NCBI GenBank assembly: GCA_020060215.1
Contig: JAGVAP010000120.1
Location: forward strand, 19,659 to 83,658
Origin: Deltaproteobacteria bacterium
Lineage (GTDB): Bacteria; Desulfobacterota; DSM-4660; Desulfatiglandales; HGW-15
Reading direction: 5' to 3'
Length of the DNA: 64,000 nucleotides
The position numbers and the translations under genes were made by a program. Each line of letters begins with the position of its first letter. The stretch's first letter is position 1. This document shows, piece by piece, positions 41,031 to 49,209 of this stretch. The notes below the pieces were generated by a model that did no database searches, was not told the origin of the DNA, and saw only the letters and a program-made list of their open reading frames with translations.

Positions 41031-41070
41031 AAGTGTCCTTTTTGCGCTGAATACCTATTTCAGGTGGAAC

Positions 41071-41433
41071 TTAGCGCGGGAGGAGATCGAGGCCCACGAG
41101 CACTCGTTCCTCGTTTGAGAGATCGCCGATGATCTTTCTCACGGGCTCCGGGAGCTTTCTCACCAGCGTGGGGATGGCCAGGATCTGGTCGCCGGAGGCA
41201 AGTTTGGGGTTTTCTATAAGATCGATCACCTCGATGCGATACTTGCCCTTGAGGTTCTCCTCGCAAATCCTTTTGAGGTTGGAAAATGCCGTGATCGATT
41301 TGGGCGTCTGCCCCGCCACATAAAGCCTCAACTCCCAGAACTCCGATTCCCGTTTCCGCTCCCTTTCCTTTGCTGCCGACTCGGGCCTTGCGGATTTCCT
41401 TCTTGCGGATTGCAGCCGTGCTCTCTCCTTCAT
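41071..41433 (-). CDS. kaiB: KaiB-domain protein 2
   Basis: A 120-residue KaiB paralogue. Chosen start ATG 41433, 5 nt after GAGAGGGG; upstream in-frame starts at 41436 and 41463 are possible. Residues 1-32 are a very basic helix ([13 protein letters not shown]...). The KaiB domain follows: [68 protein letters not shown]. Two different KaiB proteins in one operon suggest division of labour on a single KaiC or hetero-oligomers. Confidence 0.88.
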   Translation of the reverse strand: MKERARLQSARRKSARPESAAKERERKRESEFWELRLYVAGQTPKSITAFSNLKRICEENLKGKYRIEVIDLIENPKLASGDQILAIPTLVRKLPEPVRKIIGDLSNEERVLVGLDLLPR

Positions 41434-41523
41434 CATATCCCCTCTCAATCGGGTGTTGTTCACCCTGTTGTTGCATTACCCGGCAGTGTTTGCGCGCGGC
41501 TGCTTTCTTGGCCCTCTTCTCAG

Positions 41524-43245
41524 TCATTCTTCTGTCCCTTCGGGCTTGTCCGCCTTGCGGAGCCGCGACATCCTGTCGCGAAACTCCAGAATCTTTTCTT
41601 CCCTGGTCTTCTCCTGCCGGTCGATCTTTCGGATTTCCTCCTCCTCCGCTTCCAACTGAGCCCGAATGGCCGCTATCTGCGACTCCGCAACCGCCCGTTT
41701 TCGTTCGAGCTCGCGCCTCTTCCGCTCGTGCTCCTGACGTCTTTCACTCTCTGCAGCCTTCTCGGCCGCCTCCTGAGCGGCCCGCGCTGCGCCGGCCAGG
41801 ACCCCCGCCGGTCCGATGTAGACGTCTTCGAGCCTGATCCCCTCCCCGGTAATCCGGAATTCCCGTATCTGGTTGGAGTTTGCGGCCCCCCGTGCCTTCA
41901 GCACCATAATTCCGCGGTTTCGCTCCCCCGAGCTTTCAATGTCCCGAACAACCATCCATACGTCCATCAGGGAGGAGATGCCCACTTCCGACTGCTCGAT
42001 CTCCCGGCCGCCCCTGGTGAGGCTGTTAAAAAGAGTGGTGATCTGCTTTGCCTTGAAAAAGTCGATCATCCGCGTGAGCATGGACCGCACCTCGGTCTCT
42101 CTCCCCGCCCGGATGAAGTTGGTGATGGGGTCGACGATCACGACGGAGGGTTTGAACTCCTCGACCGCCTTGTGCATCATCGTGAGATGCATCTCCAGCC
42201 CGAATGTGTCCGGCCGCCCCGCTGTGAACCTGAGGAGTCCCTTGTCAACATAAGGCTGCAGACGGATTCCGATCGACTCCATGTTTCGGACGATCTGCGC
42301 CTGGCTCTCCTCGTAGGCGAAATAGAGGCACCGCTCCCCGCGCTCGACGGTCGCCTTGGCGAAGGTGCAGGCAAGGCTGGTCTTCCCCGTACCCGCCGTG
42401 CCGGAGAGAAGAACCGAGCTCCCGCGGTAGAACCCCTTTCCCTCGAGCATGGCATCCAGGCGCGCAATGCCCGATGAGATGAATTCCCGCGAAACGTCGT
42501 AGCCCAAACCCACGGACGTGATCGGCAGCACGGAGAGGCCTTTATCCCCGATCAGGAAGGGGTATTCGTTCGTGCCATGAGACGAGCCGCGGTACTTGGC
42601 CACTCGCAGCCGCCTGGTCGAAATCTGCTCCTGGACCCGGTGATCGAGTAGGACCACGCAGTCGGCCACGTACTCTTCCAGACCGTGGCGGGTAATGCCG
42701 TCCCTGCCGCGCTCCGCCGTGACGATGGTCGTGAGCTCCCGCTCCTTCAGCCACCGGAAGAGTCTCCGGAGCTCCGCCCGAAGGATGGCCTCGTTCGGGA
42801 GACCGGAAAAGAGCACTTCGACGGTATCCAGAACAACCCGTTTCGCCTTCACCTGATCGATGGCATAGGCCAGCCGTACGAACAACCCGTCCAGGTCGAA
42901 CTCTCCGGTCTCCTGGATCTCGCTTCTCTCGATGTGAACATGGTCGATCGCCATCTTCTTGCCCTCGACCAAGTCCCGGATGTCGAACATGGATTGCGTG
43001 TTCTTCATCAGGTCCTTCGCCGTCTCTTCAAAGGCGACAAAGACGCCTGGTTCCCCATATTCGCGTGCGCCGCGCACGATAAATTCCATTCCCATCAGCG
43101 TCTTTCCCGCGCCGGCCGACCCTGCCACCAGTGTAGGCCTCCCCCTGGGGAGACCGCCGCCTGTGATCTCATCGAATCCCTGGATGCCGGTGGGAGATTT
43201 CTCAAGAACATCCTCATTATTAGGAGATAGTGCCCCCTTGCCCAT
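41524..43245 (-). CDS. kaiC: KaiC-family double-domain ATPase with C-terminal coiled coil
   Basis: A 573-residue protein with two RecA-like domains. The CI P-loop is GSAGAGKT (residues 42-49) and the CII P-loop GTAGTGKT (282-289), each followed by catalytic Glu pairs (FEE, YEE) and Walker B aspartates. At the cyanobacterial S431/T432 phosphosite the sequence is GISSLMDVW (Ser424, Ser425), so autophosphorylation is possible with Ser in place of Thr. After about residue 490 a highly charged coiled coil extends to the end, absent from cyanobacterial KaiC. It is the first gene of kaiC-kaiB-kaiB-kinase. Without KaiA, a stress or timing switch is more likely than a true circadian clock. Confidence 0.9.
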   Translation of the reverse strand: MGKGALSPNNEDVLEKSPTGIQGFDEITGGGLPRGRPTLVAGSAGAGKTLMGMEFIVRGAREYGEPGVFVAFEETAKDLMKNTQSMFDIRDLVEGKKMAIDHVHIERSEIQETGEFDLDGLFVRLAYAIDQVKAKRVVLDTVEVLFSGLPNEAILRAELRRLFRWLKERELTTIVTAERGRDGITRHGLEEYVADCVVLLDHRVQEQISTRRLRVAKYRGSSHGTNEYPFLIGDKGLSVLPITSVGLGYDVSREFISSGIARLDAMLEGKGFYRGSSVLLSGTAGTGKTSLACTFAKATVERGERCLYFAYEESQAQIVRNMESIGIRLQPYVDKGLLRFTAGRPDTFGLEMHLTMMHKAVEEFKPSVVIVDPITNFIRAGRETEVRSMLTRMIDFFKAKQITTLFNSLTRGGREIEQSEVGISSLMDVWMVVRDIESSGERNRGIMVLKARGAANSNQIREFRITGEGIRLEDVYIGPAGVLAGAARAAQEAAEKAAESERRQEHERKRRELERKRAVAESQIAAIRAQLEAEEEEIRKIDRQEKTREEKILEFRDRMSRLRKADKPEGTEE

Positions 43246-43681
43246 CGCTCACGTGTCCCTTCTGTGGAGTCATTTGCGGAAGTGCCGGAAAAATCCCAGT
43301 ATAGCTCATAAGAGCCCGGTTTCAATGAATTGGTTGGTAAGTTATTGAATTGTGGGTTTAATCTCTCCGGGGCTTCTACCCGTTCCCGATCGGGATCGTC
43401 CTGGCGGTCTCACATCGATCACCAGACATTTTGGGGAAAACGGTGGGCGGCAGCGTTCGCCTCCGGAGAGGGCCTGCATCGGCGGTGACCGGAGTGAACG
43501 CTCTCATTCACCTGTTAACGGGATCTGCAAATATGTGTTCCCGAACCCGAGAAGCCCCAAATGGCCGATGAGCAACAACGGTGTACTTTCTGCCCTGCGG
43601 CGTATGGGTTTTGAAAGGAGGAAATGACCGGACATGGGTTTCGGGCCACGGCTCGAACCATTCTTGACAAAATTTTACAGT
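43246..43681. other. Intergenic region upstream of kaiC
   Basis: 436 nt between the kaiC start and the end of the next receiver gene on the same strand. It should hold the kaiC promoter, but no clear -35/-10 pair was found. A strong AAAGGAGG at 43615-43622 precedes a 24-codon plus-strand frame that I do not consider a gene. Confidence 0.35.
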
Positions 43682-44170
43682 TCAGATCCAGTACTTGATC
43701 TTATCCCAGAACTCCTTATCATGATCCTTCCAGTCAGGACCGAACATCTTGTCGTAGAACTTCCCCCATCTCTCCAGCCAGTTGGACCATAAATGGCTCC
43801 CTTCTGCCTTTTTTTTGAGGACCTCGCTCAGAAAAAGGGGGAGCTCGGTCAGCTTTTCTTTCGGCAGATAGGAGGCTGCCCCGCCCTTGAACGATTTCAC
43901 AATGTTGTCCGGGCTTAACGCGTGCGCGGTCAGCATCACAGCGATCACGCTTCCCCTATTTGCCAGTTCGAGCAAGGCATACCCATCCACCCCCATGATG
44001 TCCAGGACGGCCAAGTCGAACCGCTCCTGTTCCAGGAGTCGCTTGGCGTCGGAAAAGCTGGCGGCGCCCCGGACTTCACACATGGTGAGAAGGGCTTCCA
44101 CCATATGCGCCACATCCGGCTCGTCATCGACCACCAGCACCCTTTTCCCTTCCAGAATATCTACTCCCAT
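43682..44170 (-). CDS. Response regulator (receiver domain with short aromatic tail)
   Basis: A 162-residue protein. The receiver (residues 8-125) has VLVVDDEPD, phospho-acceptor Asp57 in LAVLDIMGVDGY, Thr81 in VMLTAH and Lys104 in SYLPKEKL. The C-terminal tail (about 130-162) is unusually rich in Trp, Phe and Tyr (HLWSNWLERWGKFYDKMFG) and has no DNA-binding domain, so output is by protein contact. ATG 44170 follows AGGAG. It is 436 nt upstream of kaiC on the same strand and could belong to the same signalling group. Confidence 0.85.
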   Translation of the reverse strand: MGVDILEGKRVLVVDDEPDVAHMVEALLTMCEVRGAASFSDAKRLLEQERFDLAVLDIMGVDGYALLELANRGSVIAVMLTAHALSPDNIVKSFKGGAASYLPKEKLTELPLFLSEVLKKKAEGSHLWSNWLERWGKFYDKMFGPDWKDHDKEFWDKIKYWI

Positions 44171-44347
44171 AATCGCTCCTGCTGACGTTCAATAAGTGAA
44201 TATGTCTTCACGTATAGCCCGACAGAAAACTTCGGATTGATTCCAGGGCATTCTTGGCTGTCGCACGGGCCTCCTACAAGACAGACTGGTTGTGAACCGG
44301 GCACGAAGACGAAACGACTGCGGCCAGAGACAGTTTGAAAACGATTT

Positions 44348-45916
44348 CTATAGAGGTATATTACCGTGTCTCTTGGTCGTCTGGTCTTTCTTCTTAGTGG
44401 CAAGAAAGCCAAGCCCCTGAATCAGGGCTTTCCTGGTGTCCTTCGGCTCCAGCACATCATCTACTCCCCAGTTGGCAGACACTTCCCTCATTGGATTGGA
44501 GTACTTCTCGGTAAATTCTTCGACACGTTTTCTTCTTGCCTCTTCAGGATTGCTCGAATCTCTGATTTCATCGGCAAAATAGAGCTCCACGGATGCCTCT
44601 GCCCCTAAGATCCCGGCCTCGGCGATGGGCCAGTAAAAAACCATATCGGTCCCAAACCCGGGCATCACGCCCATGGCGAGGTTTCCTCCCCCGTAGCACT
44701 TTCTCAGGACCACCGCAATTCTCGGAACCGATGCCTCACAAAGGGCGTACAGTACCTTTGCACCGTGTCTTATTATTCCCTTATGCTCTTGAGCTGTTCC
44801 CGGCAAGTAGGCGGGGGTGTCGACCAGCATGATCAGCGGTATGTTGAAGCAGTCACAAAACCTCATAAAACGGCTCTGTTTATCCGAGCTATCGACCGTC
44901 AAGCACCCGGCTCGAACCATCGGCTGATTAGCGACAATGCCCACAACGTTCTTATCGAGACGGCCGAATCCTGTTATGACCTCCGAGGCGAATTCCTTTT
45001 TTATTTCAAAAAACCTTCCCTTGTCCAAGATGGAGTGGATCACCCTGTGCATGTCATATGACCTGTTCGGTATGGCAGGGACGATCTCTTCAAGCTCGCT
45101 ATTCAACCTGTCGGGAGTGTCGGCCATGTCGATCACAGGGGGTTTTTCATTAGCATTGGATGGAAGATAACCGACCAACTCCTTGATATTATCCAGACAT
45201 TCTTGATCACTCTTGAAGCGGCCATCTGCGACGCCGCTCACCCTGCAGTGAATCGCAGCGCCGCCCAGATCCTCATGGCTCACTTCCTCGCCGATTACCG
45301 TTTTCACCATTGCGGGCCCGGTTATGAACATGTGGCTCTTCTTGTCCACCATAAAGATGAAATCGTTTAGGGCGGGAGAATAGACCGCCAGCCCGGCGCA
45401 TGTCCCCATGATGGCCGAGATCTGTGGTATGAGACCTGAAGCGCGGGTATTCGGGTAGAAGATGGAGGCGCCGGACTTTTCCATCAAATCGCCGTGTACC
45501 GACCTTCCCTCTGCAAGGTTTGGGAGCCTTGCTCCCGGGGAGTCATGCAGTCCGATCAAGGGCACGCCCATCTCCAGCGCACGATCAACAGTCTTGTACA
45601 TCTTGTATCCATGGAACGCGCCGACCGAACCGCCTCGCACCGTCGCATCCTGCGAATATACGCAGACTCTCCGGCCCCCTATAAGGCCATGCCCGCAAAC
45701 GATGCCGTCACCTGGCGCATTCTCGGTGTGGTTCAGGAGCATGTTGAATTCAACAAAGCTGCCGTCATCCAGGAGATAATCTATCCTTTCCCGTGCGGTA
45801 AGCTTCCCTTTTGAATGGTGGGAAGCGATCTTTGATTCACCTCCTCCGCTCATTGACTTTTCTTTTATCTCACGGAGTTGATTGATCCTTGATTGGATTG
45901 TAATTTTCATAATCAT
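44348..45916 (-). CDS. Acyl-CoA carboxyltransferase (methylmalonyl-CoA decarboxylase alpha / propionyl-CoA carboxylase beta type)
   Basis: A 522-residue biotin-dependent carboxyltransferase with the two crotonase-like halves. Marks are HSKGKLTARERIDYLLDDGSF, GGSVGAFHGYKMYKTVDRAL, MVDKKSHMFITGPAMVK and the C-terminal CYGGGNLAMGVMPGFGTDMV. It moves CO2 between carboxy-biotin and an acyl-CoA such as propionyl-/methylmalonyl-CoA. In anaerobes the same subunit works in Na+-pumping decarboxylases or transcarboxylases. No biotin carrier or carboxylase gene is adjacent. It follows gntR by 118 nt on the same strand. With the mutase on the other side of gntR it completes the propionyl-CoA to succinyl-CoA route, except for the epimerase. 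Confidence 0.88.
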   Translation of the reverse strand: MIMKITIQSRINQLREIKEKSMSGGGESKIASHHSKGKLTARERIDYLLDDGSFVEFNMLLNHTENAPGDGIVCGHGLIGGRRVCVYSQDATVRGGSVGAFHGYKMYKTVDRALEMGVPLIGLHDSPGARLPNLAEGRSVHGDLMEKSGASIFYPNTRASGLIPQISAIMGTCAGLAVYSPALNDFIFMVDKKSHMFITGPAMVKTVIGEEVSHEDLGGAAIHCRVSGVADGRFKSDQECLDNIKELVGYLPSNANEKPPVIDMADTPDRLNSELEEIVPAIPNRSYDMHRVIHSILDKGRFFEIKKEFASEVITGFGRLDKNVVGIVANQPMVRAGCLTVDSSDKQSRFMRFCDCFNIPLIMLVDTPAYLPGTAQEHKGIIRHGAKVLYALCEASVPRIAVVLRKCYGGGNLAMGVMPGFGTDMVFYWPIAEAGILGAEASVELYFADEIRDSSNPEEARRKRVEEFTEKYSNPMREVSANWGVDDVLEPKDTRKALIQGLGFLATKKKDQTTKRHGNIPL

Positions 45917-46034
45917 CAGTCCTTTCGTGCCGACCTTGCTCTGGAATCCGGATATTGATCAGTCGGGGCGGGGAGATGCGCACTCCAGAGGAGGATCAAC
46001 CTGGGCAGGGTCATTTTATCTACAAAGGAGGAAG

Positions 46035-46748
46035 TCACTTCCCTTTGTCCAATTCCCTCAGCACCACCTTCAATGCCCTCATCACATGCTCCTTAACCAA
46101 CCCTTCGACGGAATCCTGGTTCCTCTCTGCAATCGCTCTTATCATGGTTTCGTGGTCACGCAGTGAATCTTCGCGGTTACTCTTTTGAAGCAGGATGATC
46201 TTCCTGTAGCGGTATAGATAGTCGCCAAGGTTCTGAATGATATAATAGAGCTGCTCGCTCCCGCTTGCCCTGTACAAAGAATCATGAAATTTGGTATTCA
46301 GCTCAATAGCCTCATCGACATCGTCCTTTTCGAGAGCGATCCGCGATCTGTCAATGATCTGTTCCAATTTCCTCAGCGTCCCCTGGGTGATTTGTCTTGC
46401 AGCCAGGGAGGCGGCGTAGCTTTCCAGCACACTTCGAACACCGAAGATTTCTTCGATATCCCTGCGCGTCAATCTCCTTATTTCATATCCGCCGTACGAG
46501 AGCTTGCGTGTAAATCTCTCTTGCTCCAATCGTTCCAATGCATGCCTTATCGGAGTCCGGCTGACGCCGAGAGTCTTGACCAGTTCTCCTTCCCCGAGTC
46601 TTTGTTCGTCGGAAATATCTCCCCTCATGATTTTTCTTTTGAGGTAGGCATATATCAATTCACCGAGTGACTGAGTCGAGACCTGCTTTACGAATTGAAA
46701 ATCCCTGACAATGTCCAGACCCTGATTTTCTATTTGATCCTGCTTCAT
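46035..46748 (-). CDS. GntR-family (FadR/FCD type) transcription regulator
   Basis: A 237-residue repressor. The winged helix occupies residues 25-95: LGELIYAYLKRKIMRGDIS, then GELVKTLGVSRTPIRHALERL. The C-terminal FCD domain has the metal/ligand histidine pattern (ELNTKFHDSLY, then RDHETMIRAI and VKEHVMRAL). FCD regulators sense organic acids or acyl-CoA. It lies between the carboxyltransferase gene and the divergent mutase operon, with two identical palindromes in its upstream region, so it very likely controls the whole island and itself. Confidence 0.88.
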   Translation of the reverse strand: MKQDQIENQGLDIVRDFQFVKQVSTQSLGELIYAYLKRKIMRGDISDEQRLGEGELVKTLGVSRTPIRHALERLEQERFTRKLSYGGYEIRRLTRRDIEEIFGVRSVLESYAASLAARQITQGTLRKLEQIIDRSRIALEKDDVDEAIELNTKFHDSLYRASGSEQLYYIIQNLGDYLYRYRKIILLQKSNREDSLRDHETMIRAIAERNQDSVEGLVKEHVMRALKVVLRELDKGK

Positions 46749-46872
46749 TGTCCCCTGTCTGAAAGTGCTTCACATTTTTGCCGGCTTGAGCTTCCCTGCA
46801 AATGCCCTTGATAGGCTATTAGCACGGGAAAATAAAGCTTGACAAGCTCGTGAAGCGCTAATATATGTCACA

Positions 46873-46884
46873 ACTGTATACAGT
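46873..46884. promoter_or_regulatory. GntR operator 1 (ACTGTATACAGT)
   Basis: A perfect 12-bp palindrome in the gntR-mutase divergent region. The same 12 bases recur at 46961-46972. The TGTATACA core is the classical FadR/FCD-subfamily operator type. Confidence 0.75.
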
Positions 46885-46960
46885 AGTTGGATGAAAATAA
46901 TTTGTCAAGGCAATTTTTAATATGTAATAATGTTGTCAATTGCATTTATTTTAACCTTAC

Positions 46961-46972
46961 ACTGTATACAGT
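46961..46972. promoter_or_regulatory. GntR operator 2 (ACTGTATACAGT)
   Basis: Second identical copy of the palindrome, 97 nt before the mutase-subunit start codon. The two sites are about eight helical turns apart, which would allow looping between bound dimers and repression of both divergent promoters. Confidence 0.75.
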
Positions 46973-47069
46973 TCTGAGCATTAAACAAACAACAACACTC
47001 AGTTTTCCATCGAACCGCAAGGGGGAAACTCCCCGATTTTTTGCTCAAAGGAGATCGCTGGGGGGCAGG

Positions 47070-47477
47070 ATGTCAACAATGTCACAGAGACGGATAAGAG
47101 TTCTACTGGCCAAGCCGGGCTTGGATGGCCACGACCGCGGGGCCAAAGTGATCGCCCACGCCCTTAGAGATGCCGGAATGGAAGTGCTGTATACCGGCCT
47201 TCACCAGACCATTCCGAGCATTGTCAAGCAGGCGCTGCAGGAAGGTGTTGATGTTATCGGGCTGTCCATCATGTCGGGCGCCCACGTTCCCATTTGCAGA
47301 AAGCTGATGGATCTGGTCGCAAAGGAAGGGCTCGACGATATCTTAGTGATGGTAGGCGGGGTAATTCCCAACAAGGACACCGCTACTCTTAGGGAACTCG
47401 GCGTCAAGGGAGTCTTCCCGGGAGGCACGCGATTTGAGGAGATCACGACCTTCATCGAAGAAAACGTGAGGCACTGA
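47070..47477 (+). CDS. Acyl-CoA mutase small subunit (cobalamin-binding domain)
   Basis: A 135-residue B12-binding protein of the methylmalonyl-CoA mutase type. The cobalamin motif is [12 protein letters not shown] with His21 as lower axial ligand (D-x-H-x-x-G), followed by LSIMSGAH and [11 protein letters not shown] and GVFPGGT. In many bacteria this is the C-terminal domain of mutB; here, as in archaea, it is a separate subunit. ATG 47070 is chosen; ATG 47079 is also possible. It is the first gene of the plus-strand catabolic operon, upstream of the large subunit. Confidence 0.9.
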   Translation: MSTMSQRRIRVLLAKPGLDGHDRGAKVIAHALRDAGMEVLYTGLHQTIPSIVKQALQEGVDVIGLSIMSGAHVPICRKLMDLVAKEGLDDILVMVGGVIPNKDTATLRELGVKGVFPGGTRFEEITTFIEENVRH

Positions 47478-47492
47478 GCTCTGATCATTAAT

Positions 47493-47518
47493 CATCGAGC
47501 ACCGACCGATGCTCGATG
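47493..47518 (+). promoter_or_regulatory. Strong hairpin between the mutase subunit genes
   Basis: A perfect 9-bp stem CATCGAGCA/TGCTCGATG with an 8-nt loop, between the small-subunit stop and the large-subunit start. No T-run follows, so it is probably an mRNA stability or translation-tuning element and not a terminator. It ends 20 nt before the chosen ATG (47539) and leaves the ribosome binding site AAAGAGG free. Confidence 0.5.
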
Positions 47519-47538
47519 ACAAACGAAAGAGGTTTGTC

Positions 47539-49167
47539 ATGGGGGTAGCGACTTATATCAAGGATGAAAAGGATGCGATAAAGAAGGTCGTCTTGCAGTC
47601 CGGCATAACGATCAAGCCGGTCTATACACCGGAGGATCTTGAAAGGATAGGGTTTGATTATAAGAGCGACCTGGCAAACCCGGGAGAGTTTCCATTCACC
47701 AGGGGGATCCATCCATCGGGATACCGGACTCGAAACTGGACAACCCGTCAGTACAGTGGATTCGGAACACCCGAGGAGACCAATCAGCGTTTTAAGCTTT
47801 TGATCGGGAACGGCCAGACCGGCCTGAACGTTGCATTCGACCTCCCCACCCAGATGGGCTACGACTCGGACGATCCCATGTCAGAGGGTGAAGTCGGGCG
47901 GGTGGGAATGGCTGTCGATTCTCTGAAGGACTTTGAAATTGCATTCGAGGACATTGATCTTAACAGGATCGGATCCAGCCTTACCATCAATGCTATTGCC
48001 TCTGTGATGCTGGCTATGTACCAGGCGATGGCTGAGAAGTTCGGGTACCAGAAGGAAATGATCCTGGCGACGCCACAGAACGACATCCTTAAGGAGATGA
48101 TAGGAAGAGGAGCCTGGATCTATCCGGTGGAGCCTGGGGTCAGACTGGTTGGCGATACCATTGAATATGCGATGAAGGAATTGCCTAAGTGCAGTCCTGT
48201 TTCGATCAGCGGCTATCACATCAGGGAATCCGGTTGCACGCCGGCCCAAGAGATCGCCTACGCGTTTATGATCGCTTTCGCCTATATCGATGACGTGGTC
48301 GCAAGAGGGTACAAAGCCGACGAGTTCGTGGGGCAGTTTTCTTTCAATCTGAACATTTATGGAAACCTTTGGGAAAACGTGGCCAAGTTTCGCGCGGCGA
48401 GAAAACTTTGGGCGAAGCTGCTCAGGGAAAGGTACGCGGTGCAGGAGAAGAAGAATCTTTTCCTGCGAGGCATGTTCGGGGGCGGGGGGTCCGGAATGAC
48501 CAAGCAGCAGCCCGAAAACAACATTATGCGAGGAGCTTACTATGCCCTCACCGCAGCTCTCTCAGGAGCCCAGACCAGCGGGTTGTGCTCCTTTGACGAG
48601 GCCTACACGATTCCAACCGAACGGGCGGCTCTTCTGTCGCTTAGAACGTATCAAATACTAATGGATGAGATAGGCCTCAGGGATACGGTGGATCCCCTGG
48701 GAGGCTCATACTTCATAGAAACTCTGACTAAAGAGATGGAAGAGAAGATCCTTGAAGAGATGGAGCGCATCGAAAAGATCGGCGGCATGGTGGCCGCCGT
48801 TTCTTCGGGATACGCACAAAGGGAGGTTGCCCGGCAAGCCTATGAATTCGAGAGGGCGATTCAGAAGGGCGAGATCACAAAAGTCGGTGTCAACAAATAC
48901 AACGAAGGTGTGGACATGGAGGTTGAGCTCCATGAGTACAATGAGGAATGGGCTCGGCTTCAGATCGAGCGGGTCAGAGAATTGAGGAAAAGCAGAGACA
49001 ACAAAACCGTCGATCTATGTTTGAAAGAATTGAGGACTGCGGCGAGAGAAAAGAAAAATGTGATGCCTTTTCTCGTGGGATGTTGCAGGGCCTACGCAAC
49101 TGTAGGGGAAATGGCGGGAATTTTCAGGGAAGTGTTCGGAGATCATCGGGAACCAAACATTTTTTGA
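47539..49167 (+). CDS. Acyl-CoA mutase large subunit (methylmalonyl-CoA mutase type)
   Basis: A 542-residue TIM-barrel subunit. ATG 47539 behind AAAGAGG; a longer start at 47509 lies inside the hairpin. Conserved parts are TRQYSGFGTPEETN, VAFDLPTQMGYDSDDP, ATPQNDILKE and SISGYHIRESG. The substrate-specifying residues of methylmalonyl-CoA mutase are present (Tyr in RQYSGF and Arg in MIGRGAWIYP, matching Tyr89 and Arg207 of the Propionibacterium enzyme, which are Phe and Gln in isobutyryl-CoA mutase). It therefore probably interconverts methylmalonyl- and succinyl-CoA with the small B12 subunit. A relative acting on a longer branched dicarboxylic acyl-CoA cannot be excluded. Confidence 0.88.
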   Translation: MGVATYIKDEKDAIKKVVLQSGITIKPVYTPEDLERIGFDYKSDLANPGEFPFTRGIHPSGYRTRNWTTRQYSGFGTPEETNQRFKLLIGNGQTGLNVAFDLPTQMGYDSDDPMSEGEVGRVGMAVDSLKDFEIAFEDIDLNRIGSSLTINAIASVMLAMYQAMAEKFGYQKEMILATPQNDILKEMIGRGAWIYPVEPGVRLVGDTIEYAMKELPKCSPVSISGYHIRESGCTPAQEIAYAFMIAFAYIDDVVARGYKADEFVGQFSFNLNIYGNLWENVAKFRAARKLWAKLLRERYAVQEKKNLFLRGMFGGGGSGMTKQQPENNIMRGAYYALTAALSGAQTSGLCSFDEAYTIPTERAALLSLRTYQILMDEIGLRDTVDPLGGSYFIETLTKEMEEKILEEMERIEKIGGMVAAVSSGYAQREVARQAYEFERAIQKGEITKVGVNKYNEGVDMEVELHEYNEEWARLQIERVRELRKSRDNKTVDLCLKELRTAAREKKNVMPFLVGCCRAYATVGEMAGIFREVFGDHREPNIF

Positions 49168-49209
49168 GCGATGCAAGGTCATTCAATCCGTGAAAGGCGT
49201 TCTGGTTAT

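Larger units (their letters stand above)
46749..47069. promoter_or_regulatory. Divergent control region of gntR and the mutase operon
   Basis: 321 nt, AT-rich, between divergent genes, containing two palindromic operators (listed separately) whose centres are 88 bp apart. A TTGTCA at 46933-46938 may be part of the mutase promoter, but no good -10 is at standard distance. AAAGGAG at 47047-47053 and GGGGGG at 47060-47065 lie before the mutase-subunit ATG. Confidence 0.5.

Noticed and set aside
43624..43698. A 24-codon plus-strand frame behind a strong AAAGGAGG.
   Set aside because: Very short, overlaps the end of the receiver gene on the other strand, and shows no conserved feature.
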